NCBI GenBank assembly: GCA_937895845.1 | Contig: CALBLK010000067.1 | Coordinates: 1 to 51,204 of the forward strand | Origin: an uncultured Prevotella sp. | GTDB taxonomy: Bacteria > Bacteroidota > Bacteroidia > Bacteroidales > Bacteroidaceae | DNA length: 51,204 bases | Direction: 5' to 3' | In this document: positions 7,935 to 18,828 of the stretch, in pieces | How positions within the stretch are numbered: the first letter of the stretch is position 1 | How the letters are laid out: each line of letters begins with the position of its first letter | The notes under the pieces: model-generated | What the model saw: only the letters and a program-made list of their open reading frames with translations | What the model was told of the DNA's origin: nothing | The model's database searches: none | Position numbers and translations under genes: made by a program

Positions 7935-7973
7935 CCCCAATCGGCCACCAGAACGGACAATGACCTGTTGGGG
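7935..7973. repeat. Short imperfect inverted repeat resembling the MITE ends at 24.5 kb
   Basis: CCCCAATCGGCCACCAG at one side and the complement CCCCAACAGGTCATTG at the other enclose only a few bases. The arms resemble the 18-bp ends of the element at 24478-24669 (CCCAAATCGGTCATTAGA) and could be a relic. Nothing else is seen between the two terminators here. Confidence 0.35.
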
Positions 7974-8012
7974 TTCATTCTGTTGCATCCCATCCTATGA
8001 AACGGCACAAAG

Positions 8013-8047
8013 AAGTCCGGGCGGAAGCATCCGCCCGGACTTTTTTG
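8013..8047. terminator. Bidirectional terminator between tsf and the OmpA-like gene
   Basis: AAGTCCGGGCGGA at 8013-8025 pairs perfectly with 8030-8042. On the plus strand T6 follows. On the minus strand the hairpin is followed by CTTTGTG, and it lies 20 bp after the stop of the OmpA-like gene, which is probably its main client. Confidence 0.85.
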
Positions 8048-8061
8048 TGAAAGCCGGCAAA

Positions 8062-8895
8062 TCAGTTCTCGGGAGCCTTGTCAATCAAGTCCATAAACTG
8101 GTCGAGCTTCGGCGTAATGATAATCTGCGTGCGGCGGTTGCGCAGCTTGCCGGCCTCGGTGGTGTTGGGGGCCAGCGGGTTGTACTCGCCGCGGCCACCG
8201 GCCGTAAGACGCTTAGGGTCAACGCCATACTTGGTCTGCAAGGCCTGCACGACGCTTGACGCGCGCAGACAGGAGAGGTCCCAGTTGTTGCGGATGTTCT
8301 CGCGGCTGATGGGCACATTGTCTGTGTTGCCCTCGATGAGCACGTCATAGTCCTTGTAGTCTGTGATAATCTTCGCAATCTTGCTCAGCGTCTCTGCCGC
8401 GCGGTCGCTAATCTCGTACGACCCGCTCTTGTAGAGCATGTTGTCAGCCAGCGAGATGTACACCACGCCCTTGAGCACCTGCACGTCAACCTCCTTGAGT
8501 TCCTCGCGGCTCAGCGAGCGGGTGAGGTTGTTGGTGAGCACCATGTTGAGCGAATCGCTCTTGGTCTTCACCTCCACCAGATGGCGGATATACTGGTTCG
8601 ACTCGTTAATCTGGTCAACCAGTTTCTCAATGCTCACGTTGTTCTGGCTGGCATTGGTCAGGCTCTTGTCAAGCGCGCCCTGAAGCGACTCGTAAGCCTT
8701 TTTCGACCCTTTGAGCTGCTCTTCCAGACTGGCCACGCGGGCCTTGCTGGCTGCAAGCTGCTCCTTGGTGTCCTGGTAGTTCTTGGAAAGTTCCTTGTTT
8801 TCAAGCTGGCAGTTCTCCAAGTCCTTCTTGCTCACGCAGCTGCTGACAACCAGACAGCCGGCGACAAGCGACAATACTAAAACATTTCTTTTCAT
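8062..8895 (-). CDS. OmpA/MotB-domain lipoprotein with coiled-coil stalk
   Basis: The 277-residue protein has a lipoprotein signal with lipobox LVVSSC (Cys20). A heptad-rich coiled coil covers about 25-110 (KDLENCQLENKEL onward). A C-terminal OmpA-like peptidoglycan-binding domain covers about 135-265, with motifs GNTDNVPI, NWDLSCLRASSVVQAL and LTAGGRGEYNPLAPN, then NRRTQIII. The protein is probably anchored in the outer membrane and binds peptidoglycan through the Asp and Arg of these motifs. It resembles a MotB-like envelope-stabilising protein rather than a porin, because no beta-barrel is present. It is a single gene with its own promoter region and terminator, facing purL across a shared intergenic region. 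Confidence 0.9.
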   Translation of the reverse strand: MKRNVLVLSLVAGCLVVSSCVSKKDLENCQLENKELSKNYQDTKEQLAASKARVASLEEQLKGSKKAYESLQGALDKSLTNASQNNVSIEKLVDQINESNQYIRHLVEVKTKSDSLNMVLTNNLTRSLSREELKEVDVQVLKGVVYISLADNMLYKSGSYEISDRAAETLSKIAKIITDYKDYDVLIEGNTDNVPISRENIRNNWDLSCLRASSVVQALQTKYGVDPKRLTAGGRGEYNPLAPNTTEAGKLRNRRTQIIITPKLDQFMDLIDKAPEN

Positions 8896-9007
8896 CTTCG
8901 TTGTCGTTTAAAATAATGAATGACTATTGTTCCTCTCTCTAAAAGGCGGGTGTCTGTCCGTCTGGCGCATCCCGTCAGGGAAAGCTAAACAGCCGACATT
9001 CACGCTA

Positions 9008-9015
9008 CAAAGTTA
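9008..9015 (-). promoter_or_regulatory. -7 element for the OmpA-like gene
   Basis: Read on the minus strand this is TAACTTTG, a full match to the Bacteroidetes -7 element, about 112 bp before the start codon. No well-spaced -33 TTTG was found. Confidence 0.45.
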
Positions 9016-9138
9016 CTGATATGACGTACAAACGGCCGAAAAGCACAATTTCTTTAGTTTATTTTAACCATAGGCAAGGCGATTAAAACATTTTTAGGCC
9101 GCGGCATGGCCTATTTCTGCCAGACTGCCGAATTGGGC

Positions 9139-9204
9139 TTGACATCCGTCCGGGCCGCTATGCAAATCGAATGTGGCCGTTTTGCGAATCGAATGTGGCC
9201 GTTT
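9139..9204 (-). repeat. 22-bp-period repeat array (three units) upstream of purL
   Basis: Units 9161-9182 and 9183-9204 differ at one base. A decayed unit lies in phase at 9139-9160 and ends in the same GGCCGYTW. On the minus strand the core is AAACGGCC, like the arrays near 18.0 and 46.2 kb. The array ends 16 bp before the purL -7 element, where -33 contacts would normally lie. The rest of the 393-bp region between the OmpA-like gene and purL shows only promoters. Confidence 0.65.
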
Positions 9205-9220
9205 ATTGCAAAATTCTTTG

Positions 9221-9228
9221 TACTTTTG
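9221..9228 (+). promoter_or_regulatory. -7 element of the purL promoter
   Basis: TACTTTTG is an exact -7 match 60 bp before the purL start. The usual -33 TTTG is not found at 20 bp. That position is occupied by the 22-bp repeat array. Confidence 0.65.
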
Positions 9229-9288
9229 CAGCAGCGGACATTTGCGCCGCGCGTCACAGCACATTTACACCATACATCATAAAAGCGC

Positions 9289-13020
<3,732 letters not shown>

Positions 13021-13107
13021 CAAGCAGGGGGGGCGGCTGCATTTGCCGCCCCTCCTGCCCACCGCCACACAACATACAAATATGTTTAGCCATCATACAC
13101 ACAAGTG

Positions 13108-13683
13108 ATGAAAGCACCGCTTAACAGGCACGCCGGCAAGGCATACTGGACTTACTTCTCCACTTTTTTCAAGATTGGGCTGTTCACCCTGGGTGGCGGC
13201 TATGCCATGCTCCCCCTCATCGAGGCCGAGGTTGTCGACAGGCACCGCTGGATGAAGCGCGAGGAGATGCTCGACCTCGTGGCCATCGCCCAGAGCTGCC
13301 CGGGGGTGTTCGCCATCAACATCAGCGTCTTCGTGGGCTACCGGCTGCGGCAGACGCGCGGCGCGCTGTGCACCGCCCTTGGCGCGGCCCTGCCCTCGTT
13401 CGTCATCATCCTGCTCATTGCCATGTTCTTCCGCCGGTTCCAGGACAACCCCACCGTGGCCGCCATCTTCCGCGGCATCCGCCCGGCTGTGGTGGCGCTG
13501 ATTGCCGTGCCCACGTTCAACATGGCCAGGAGCGCGCGCATCGGCCTGTCCACCTGCTGGATTCCCGTTGCCAGCGCACTGGCCATCTGGGCCCTCGGCG
13601 TGTCGCCGGTCCTCATTGTCATCCTGGCCGCCGCCGGCGGTTTCATCTACGGACACTTCATCTCCCCCACCCCGAAAGCATGA
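13108..13683 (+). CDS. Chromate transporter family protein, first half-size subunit
   Basis: The protein has about 191 residues and several membrane helices, with the CHR-family signature FFKIGLFTLGGGYAMLPLIEAEVV at the N-terminus followed by LDLVAIAQSCPGVFAINISVFVG. Full-length ChrA proteins contain two such halves. Here each half is a separate gene, a known short-chain arrangement that probably works as a heterodimer. GTG 13105 precedes ATG 13108 directly and either could be used. Its stop overlaps the ATG of the second half by 4 bp, implying translational coupling. The substrate (chromate or another anion) cannot be deduced from sequence, and no resistance genes are adjacent. Confidence 0.88.
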   Translation: MKAPLNRHAGKAYWTYFSTFFKIGLFTLGGGYAMLPLIEAEVVDRHRWMKREEMLDLVAIAQSCPGVFAINISVFVGYRLRQTRGALCTALGAALPSFVIILLIAMFFRRFQDNPTVAAIFRGIRPAVVALIAVPTFNMARSARIGLSTCWIPVASALAIWALGVSPVLIVILAAAGGFIYGHFISPTPKA

Positions 13684-14252
13684 TATTCATCCATCTGTTC
13701 TGCACCTTCTTCATCATCGGCCTCTTCGGCTTCGGCGGCGGCTACGGCATGCTGTCACTCATCCAGGGCGAGGTGGTACACCACTGGCACTGGATGACCA
13801 CAGCCGAATTTACCAACATCGTGGCCGTGAGCCAGATGACCCCCGGACCCATCGGCATCAACTCGGCCACCTACTGCGGCTACATGGCCGTTCACAACGC
13901 CGGCATGGGCGAGCCGATGGCTGTCCTTGGCAGCGCCACGGCCACCTTCGCCCTGGTGCTGCCGTCGTTCATCCTGATGATTCTCATCAGCCGCCTGTTC
14001 ATGAAGTACATGAAGACACCGCTCGTGCAGTCGCTCTTCATGGGACTGCGCCCGGCAGTCGTGGGCCTTCTTGGCGCGGCCACGCTCCTGCTCATGACCC
14101 CCGACAACTTTTCCACGCCCACGGCCGACGGCTGGCAGTTCTTTGTCAGCGTGTTCCTGTTCGCCGCCACCTTCATCGGCACCATGTTCTACAAGGTCAA
14201 CCCCATCCGCATGATTGTCTGCTGCGGCATCGCCGGACTGCTCCTGCTGTGA
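13680..14252 (+). CDS. Chromate transporter family protein, second half-size subunit
   Basis: The 190-residue membrane protein has the matching CHR motif (FFIIGLFGFGGGYGMLSLIQGEVV) and the conserved VAVSQMTPGPIGINSATYCGY segment, both typical of the second half of the pair. The start ATG 13680 overlaps the previous stop in an ATGA junction, so the longer open frame upstream was rejected. The protein keeps about five hydrophobic stretches and ends in a helix. It presumably pairs with the first half in the inner membrane. The next reading frame starts inside its stop codon (GTGA at 14249-14252). Confidence 0.88.
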   Translation: MIFIHLFCTFFIIGLFGFGGGYGMLSLIQGEVVHHWHWMTTAEFTNIVAVSQMTPGPIGINSATYCGYMAVHNAGMGEPMAVLGSATATFALVLPSFILMILISRLFMKYMKTPLVQSLFMGLRPAVVGLLGAATLLLMTPDNFSTPTADGWQFFVSVFLFAATFIGTMFYKVNPIRMIVCCGIAGLLLL

Positions 14253-14572
14253 CGTATGTCAAGGAGAAGGAGCGTCAGCTCACCATCACATACAATGATG
14301 AAGAACTGATAACGGAGATTCTCATCAAGCAGGGCTTCATGCTGACTTACAAGCTGGAGAGGCAAACAGGATTTACTCAAAACACGGTCTTTCTGGCAAC
14401 GGATGGCAACAAGGAAGCCTATGTCACCGCGGACCCCTCCCTTTCCGACGAGACCGTGGAGTATTTCATGGCTCATACCGACAAGAAATTTATCTGTATC
14501 GAGCGAGCCTTGGACACCACCAAGAAGTTCAACCTCAAGGAGAAAATGCAGGAGAAGTTTTTCGCTTTCTAA
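14249..14572 (+). pseudogene. C-terminal fragment resembling a DNA adenine methyltransferase (type III Mod-like tail)
   Basis: An open frame encodes about 107 residues if it starts at GTG 14249, which overlaps the chrA stop. The sequence (ELITEILIKQGF, TVFLATDGNKEAYV, then KKFICIERALDTTKKFNLKEK) looks like the C-terminal end of Mod-type site-specific DNA methyltransferases, where EILIKSGF-like and late Asn-Leu-Lys motifs occur. The SAM-binding and DPPY motifs are absent, and nothing upstream could encode them, since the preceding bases belong to the chromate transporter. It is best read as a remnant of a lost restriction-modification gene. Its codons are noticeably richer in A/T than its neighbours. 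Family assignment is from memory of motifs and is not certain. Confidence 0.45.
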
Positions 14573-14650
14573 ATGCGGGTTGCCATACGACCCACTCCAT
14601 CCGATTGTCCGGCGTAACCATGGCCTTTTCCTTTACATAAAAAGCATCGT

Positions 14651-14714
14651 AATCCCAAAAATCACAGTGAAATTTGGGATTACAATCCCAAAAGTTATAT
14701 GGATTTTTGGGATT
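14651..14714. repeat. Cluster of four alternating copies of AATCCCAAAA
   Basis: Copies lie at 14651-14662 (forward), 14672-14681 (reverse), 14684-14693 (forward) and 14704-14714 (reverse). Adjacent copies can pair into two small hairpins or one larger one. The cluster lies between the methyltransferase remnant and the terminator. Confidence 0.7.
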
Positions 14715-14734
14715 AGGCCGCTCAGGGCATAAAA

Positions 14735-14786
14735 AGGGTGTCCGGTTTCCAAGCAGCTGCTTGGAAACCGGACACCCTGCTTTTTA
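14735..14786. terminator. 44-bp perfect palindrome, bidirectional terminator
   Basis: Bases 14735-14778 form a perfect 22+22 palindrome with no loop bases. T-tracts lie on both exits (GCTTTTTATGG on plus, TTTTTATGC on minus). It lies 24 bp after the stop of the GH43 gene and serves it, and possibly the plus-strand transcript as well. Confidence 0.92.
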
Positions 14787-14801
14787 TGGATGCGGGGGCC
14801 T

Positions 14802-17675
14802 TTACGGCCTCACCACCACCTTGCGCCCGGCGGCGACATACAGGCCCGGGGCCGGCCGTTTGCTGCCGCTCTTCACCTCGCGGCCGCCCAGGTCGAAGAT
14901 GCGGTCGCTGCCGGCGCGGTCTGCCTTCACACTCACCTCGTCGATGCCGGTCACCACGCCGCCGAGGTCGCAGGCGCGGTTCTCCATTGTCTTGAGGGCC
15001 AGCACCTGCAGATAGCTCAGCGGCCGGTCGTAAACCGCCACGTCGTCAAACGAGGCCGCGGCCGACCCCCAGAACGAGCCGTAGCCCAGGAAGAACCGCT
15101 CGCACTTGGCGAGGTGGTCAACGATGGCGTTGTAGTCAAACTCCGCCTTGGCGCCCACCGCCTTGCCGCCCGCCTCGCCCTTGTAGGTGTTGGCGCGCCG
15201 CTCCACCCCGTCGACATAGAACCTGACCCCCTGCGTGGCCTTGCGCGAGAAGACCAGGGTCACCAGGTGCCACGCGCCGGCAGGCAGGTTGTCTGCCGGC
15301 GCCGTCTCGGGGTGGTTGATGTCAAGCCAGGTCCCGCTGTTGTCGTTGAAGCCCAGGTAGAGGTTGCCCGACAGGTAGAGGCGCGCCGCCGACGCCGGGT
15401 CAAAGAAGGCCACGAGCGCGTCCCAGCTGTTGCTGTCGGCGCGGCGCGTCCAGAACGACAGCGTGGCCCCCTCGCTGAGCGTGGCGCCGCGCAGGGGGTT
15501 GGGCATGGCCACATAGCTCTCGCTGCCATTGGCGCCAAAGCTCGTGCTCACCACGCGCCCCATGCGCAGGTTGTCCGTGGCGAATGTGGGCAGGCTGCTG
15601 GCGCCGTTCTTCTTCAGCTCGGCTGTCTCAGCCGGGTTGACGGCGTTGGCCAGCCTGTCGTCGTCAAAGGTGTACAGGCAGCGCATGCCCGAAGTCCAGT
15701 CGGCCGCCGGCATGGTCTCCTTCTCGGCCGTCACGCGATAGGTGTCTGTCCAGAACCAGTCGCCGGCCGTGAGGCGCGCGGTGAGTTCAACCGCCACGTT
15801 CTCGGCAAGCCCCGCGGGGTTGTAGCGGCCGGTGTTCGAGATGATGTCCGGGCGCGAGCTTGTCCACTCCAGGCTCACGCCGCCAATGCCCAGGTCCATG
15901 CCCATGAGGTCGATGTTCTGCCCCACGTAGGCGTTGTCCCTCACCGGCACTGTCTGCCCGTTGAGCTGCATGGCCAGGGCGTAGTCGGGGCGCAGCTTGT
16001 AGCCCCAGATGTTCACGCCCGTCTTGGCGCAGCAGGTGAAGCTCACGGCGCGCAGGCTCTTGCCGTCCATCTGCTCGTCGAGCACCACGCCCTTGTACAC
16101 GGTGCTGCCCAGCGTCACGGTGAGATAGTCAGTCCCGGGCGTTGTCGCCCACGTGCCGGTGCGGTCGCCCGTCACCTTTCCGTCGGCGGTCAGCGTCACC
16201 CTGACCGGTGTCACCACCTCGAGGTTGGCGTGGTCAATGCTGTACTTGTGAACCAGCAGGTCATAGTCGCCGGCTATGTCGCCGTTGCCGAACGAGGCCC
16301 TTGCGGCGATGGCGGCGTCGGTGGTCTGCTCGCCGTTATACTCGAACGGTGCCGCGCAGAGCCAGCCGTCCTCGTTGACAAACACCTGGTGCACGCGCAC
16401 GAGGTGGCCCTCGGTGCCGTTGTTGAAGCGGGTGTGGTACACCAGGTAGTTGCGTCCGTCGGGCGCGGCGATGATGCTGTTGTGCCCCTGGGCCAGCTCG
16501 CCGGTGGTCATCAGCCCCCACTTGTCATAGGGTCCCATGATTTTCTCGCCCCTGGTGTCGGGGTTCACGCCATAGTTGCTCACCCACGACGTGTAGGTGG
16601 CCGTGCGGTTCAGTCCGTCGCGGTAGGGGCCGTCGGGCTTCTCCGAGCGGAACACGCGCATCTGGTAGCCGCCCTTGGCCTCCAGTCCGCCGTAGCTCAT
16701 GAAGAGGTAGTAGTACTTGCCGATCTTCTCGACATACGAGGCCTCGCCCGACACGCCGTAGCCCCCGGCAATCTTCTTGCCGAAATAGGGGTCTGAGGTG
16801 AGGCTGCGGCCCTTGGCGGCGTAGTCGCTGGGGTAAGCCGTGTCATAGTCGCGCAAGCCGGTGTCGCCGTTGAGCCTCAGCATCCAGATGCCGCCGAACC
16901 ACGAGCCGTAGGTCATCCACAGCTGTCCGCCGTCGTCATAGAACACACAGGGGTCGATCACGTTGGTCCAGTAGTTGGCCCACCCTCCGGTGCCCTGGTT
17001 GTAGCGTGCCGGCAGGGTGGCCTGGGCGCCAATCACCAGTTCGAGGTCGGTCTTCTTCCACGACACGCGGCTGTCGGCCGCCGAGCAGAAGCCGCCGAAC
17101 ACCACCGGTCCCTGGTAGACGTAGGTGCCGTCAATCCTGTCGGCGGTGAGCAGCACAATCACGCTGTTGTAGTGCGGCCCGTTGACGCTCATGTACATGC
17201 ACCACTTCTTCATCTTCGGGTTATAGATGACATCGGGCGCCCACAGGTTGCCGTCAATGCTGTAGTCGCCGCCGTAGGCCGCGCCCCAGGCGCTGGCGTC
17301 AAAGGGTCCGAAGTCCACCTCGCTGCCGCCAATGGTCACGGTCTTCACCTGGTTCAGGGCAAAGGCCTCGGCGTTGGTCACGCCCTGCGTCTTCACCGTG
17401 CCGTCGGCCTGCACGGCCCCCCATGGCGCGCGGAACGCAGTCCAGTTCTGCAAGTCGGCGGTGTAGGCCTGCGCCAGGTGGCTGCCAAAGATATAGTAGC
17501 GCCCGCTCTGCGGCTCATACACCACCGAGGGGTCATGGCACGACACGGTCTGTTTGGTCACTGTCCGGTAATAGGTCTTTGCCTGTTCGGAAGTCATTTG
17601 GTTGGCCTGTGCCCGGGCGCAGTGCGGCGCCGCGAGGGCCAGGCAGAGTGTGAGAAGGGTTTTCTGCATGGTCAT
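14802..17675 (-). CDS. Secreted multidomain GH43 arabinanase (arabinan endo-1,5-alpha-L-arabinosidase type)
   Basis: The 957-residue protein has a signal peptide (1-23). A five-bladed GH43 propeller covers about 42-435, with candidate catalytic Asp48 (VSCHDPSVV), Asp148 (WAPDVIYNP) and Glu311 (SGEASYVEK), plus His398 (QGHNS), the usual calcium-site residue of arabinanases. A beta-rich GH43 C-terminal domain follows (about 455-570), then an atrophied Ig-like domain (about 590-655) and a LamG/concanavalin-like domain (about 685-870). The end, PGLYVAAGRKVVV, resembles an export tail. It should cleave the alpha-1,5-arabinan of pectin outside the cell, with LamG aiding binding. ATG 17669 is an alternative start. 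No SusCD pair is adjacent. Confidence 0.9.
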   Translation of the reverse strand: MTMQKTLLTLCLALAAPHCARAQANQMTSEQAKTYYRTVTKQTVSCHDPSVVYEPQSGRYYIFGSHLAQAYTADLQNWTAFRAPWGAVQADGTVKTQGVTNAEAFALNQVKTVTIGGSEVDFGPFDASAWGAAYGGDYSIDGNLWAPDVIYNPKMKKWCMYMSVNGPHYNSVIVLLTADRIDGTYVYQGPVVFGGFCSAADSRVSWKKTDLELVIGAQATLPARYNQGTGGWANYWTNVIDPCVFYDDGGQLWMTYGSWFGGIWMLRLNGDTGLRDYDTAYPSDYAAKGRSLTSDPYFGKKIAGGYGVSGEASYVEKIGKYYYLFMSYGGLEAKGGYQMRVFRSEKPDGPYRDGLNRTATYTSWVSNYGVNPDTRGEKIMGPYDKWGLMTTGELAQGHNSIIAAPDGRNYLVYHTRFNNGTEGHLVRVHQVFVNEDGWLCAAPFEYNGEQTTDAAIAARASFGNGDIAGDYDLLVHKYSIDHANLEVVTPVRVTLTADGKVTGDRTGTWATTPGTDYLTVTLGSTVYKGVVLDEQMDGKSLRAVSFTCCAKTGVNIWGYKLRPDYALAMQLNGQTVPVRDNAYVGQNIDLMGMDLGIGGVSLEWTSSRPDIISNTGRYNPAGLAENVAVELTARLTAGDWFWTDTYRVTAEKETMPAADWTSGMRCLYTFDDDRLANAVNPAETAELKKNGASSLPTFATDNLRMGRVVSTSFGANGSESYVAMPNPLRGATLSEGATLSFWTRRADSNSWDALVAFFDPASAARLYLSGNLYLGFNDNSGTWLDINHPETAPADNLPAGAWHLVTLVFSRKATQGVRFYVDGVERRANTYKGEAGGKAVGAKAEFDYNAIVDHLAKCERFFLGYGSFWGSAAASFDDVAVYDRPLSYLQVLALKTMENRACDLGGVVTGIDEVSVKADRAGSDRIFDLGGREVKSGSKRPAPGLYVAAGRKVVVRP

Positions 17676-17748
17676 TCGGTTGTCAGTTGTTAGCGTTTAG
17701 GTTGTCCGTCATTGGCTCATGTCGGGTATGTTCCGTCACTTGTCCCTG

Positions 17749-17780
17749 CAAAAATACGCTTTTTGGTGCACACAGGCAAG
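17749..17780 (-). promoter_or_regulatory. Promoter of the GH43 gene
   Basis: On the minus strand CTTG (17777-17780), a 20-bp spacer and TATTTTTG (17749-17756) match the Bacteroidetes promoter apart from one -33 base. It lies about 75 bp before the start codon. Confidence 0.65.
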
Positions 17781-17971
17781 AAAACGGCAGACAAAACCGA
17801 TGAAAAACGCGGACAGAAAAGTGCGGAATCCTTGCGATTTTCAAAAACAAAAGGGCCGCGGCCCGAAAAAACGCCGTATTTTTCATGTTTCTTTCAGCGT
17901 GCTGTGGCTCAACGTGTTAGCGCATTGCTGTCTGCTGCTCCTCAGGACTCGGCGGGCGGCATGGCTGGGGT

Positions 17972-18081
17972 GGCGGCACGGAACGGTGCGTTTGGCTGCG
18001 CCAAACGGTGCGGATGGCCCGGCCAAACGGGCCGGATGGCGCTGCCAGGCGGTGCGCCTGGCACGGTGAAACGCACCTGTC
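17972..18081. repeat. 22-bp-period degenerate repeat array, five units
   Basis: Five successive 22-bp units start at 17972, 17994, 18016, 18038 and 18060. Each begins with GGC. Most contain GCCAAACGG-like cores that are partly self-complementary (GGCC, AAACG, GGCC). The phase is kept exactly while the bases drift. The surrounding 621-bp region (17676-18296) has no convincing gene. It holds the GH43 promoter, this array, and the switch at about 18180 from GC-rich to AT-rich DNA. Confidence 0.7.
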
Positions 18082-18296
18082 TGCGGGCAGAAGGGTGTGA
18101 AAAGGCTTGGAAAGGGTGGCGGAGGCCACGCCCCCCGGGCGGCGGAACGGCCACTTCGGGCGCGCGGATTTTCTATTTCACGAAAACGGATTGTCAACTC
18201 TTTTCATGTCACCGCAGGTCTCTGGCGGGTGTTCAAAATAAAGTTGTATTAAACTTATGGGGAACCTTCTGCATCTTTCTTGCCCAAATGACAAAT

Positions 18297-18605
18297 TCAG
18301 TGAAATGGATGATTTTCTATAGTTTCTAACCAAGTTGTGTAGCTGTTTAGTTGGCTTTCATCAAGAAGTTCTGTCAAGAAAGACAACTTTTTGTCTGCAT
18401 TTTCACATGGTGTGAGTTCTTTGCCAACAAACATTTCTTCATCAAAGCCATGTTCGTCTATCCAAGGGTTCTCTTTCAAGAGATTGTTCTTTGCTTCATT
18501 CTTGTTATTTCCAAATGCTCTGCCAATAAGTTGGCAATTCTCAACAACATCACCCGCGGGGTCCTGTGTGAATCCTTCCGTTGTATAAAAAATATATTCT
18601 GCCAT
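18297..18605 (-). CDS. Small acidic protein of the DpnI island, unknown function
   Basis: The predicted protein has 102 residues. ATG 18605 was chosen because the sequence from MAEYIFYTTEGFTQDP onward looks like a compact protein, whereas the in-frame extension upstream belongs to the preceding gene's DNA. Segments include ENCQLIGRAFGNNKNEAKNNLL and a run of acidic residues, with no signal peptide or membrane segment. I do not recognise a domain. It starts 8 bp after the end of a small broken gene and lies in the same direction as dpnI, so it is probably the last gene of that transcript. Base composition is AT-rich like the rest of the island. An accessory role in the restriction cassette is only a guess. 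Confidence 0.65.
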   Translation of the reverse strand: MAEYIFYTTEGFTQDPAGDVVENCQLIGRAFGNNKNEAKNNLLKENPWIDEHGFDEEMFVGKELTPCENADKKLSFLTELLDESQLNSYTTWLETIENHPFH

Positions 18606-18613
18606 AACCAAAA

Positions 18614-18826
18614 CTAAAATCCAATATTTTCTTCTTTCAATTCTTCCAATCCCATCCACTGGCTATTGGATAATGAAAATCCATACTTTCCGGATAAGTA
18701 ATTGACTTTCTCGTCAAAATCGTCACACCGTGTTGCCTATTCTTTTTCTTCTTTCGAGAGCCTTATCTTTAAGACTCTTCCTTCGCAAAAGTCTAAGACA
18801 ACAATAAAATTAGGTATATCTTCCAT
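18614..18826 (-). pseudogene. Small gene interrupted by an in-frame TAG
   Basis: From ATG 18826 the frame reads MEDIPNFIVVLDFCEGRV, then RLSKEEKE, then TAG at 18737-18739 (codon 30). The same frame then continues with sensible protein (ATRCDDFDEKVNYLSGKYGF, SNSQWMGLEELKEENIGF) to a second TAG at 18614-18616. The two parts together give a 70-codon acidic protein, so the first stop looks like a nonsense mutation. It starts 2 bp after dpnI ends and ends 8 bp before the next small gene, which fits an operon position. The family is not recognised. Confidence 0.55.
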
Positions 18827-18828
18827 GT

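Noticed and set aside
13368..14252. Longer start for the second chromate transporter subunit
   Set aside because: The extra residues are the out-of-frame first subunit. The ATGA overlap start at 13680 begins directly at the conserved domain.
14790..16796. Long plus-strand open frame opposite the GH43 gene
   Set aside because: Same antisense effect: no motif, and the opposite strand carries a complete signal peptide and catalytic residues.
17972..18081. CRISPR array
   Set aside because: Units are 22 bp with drifting sequence and no separate repeat and spacer parts, and no cas genes are present.
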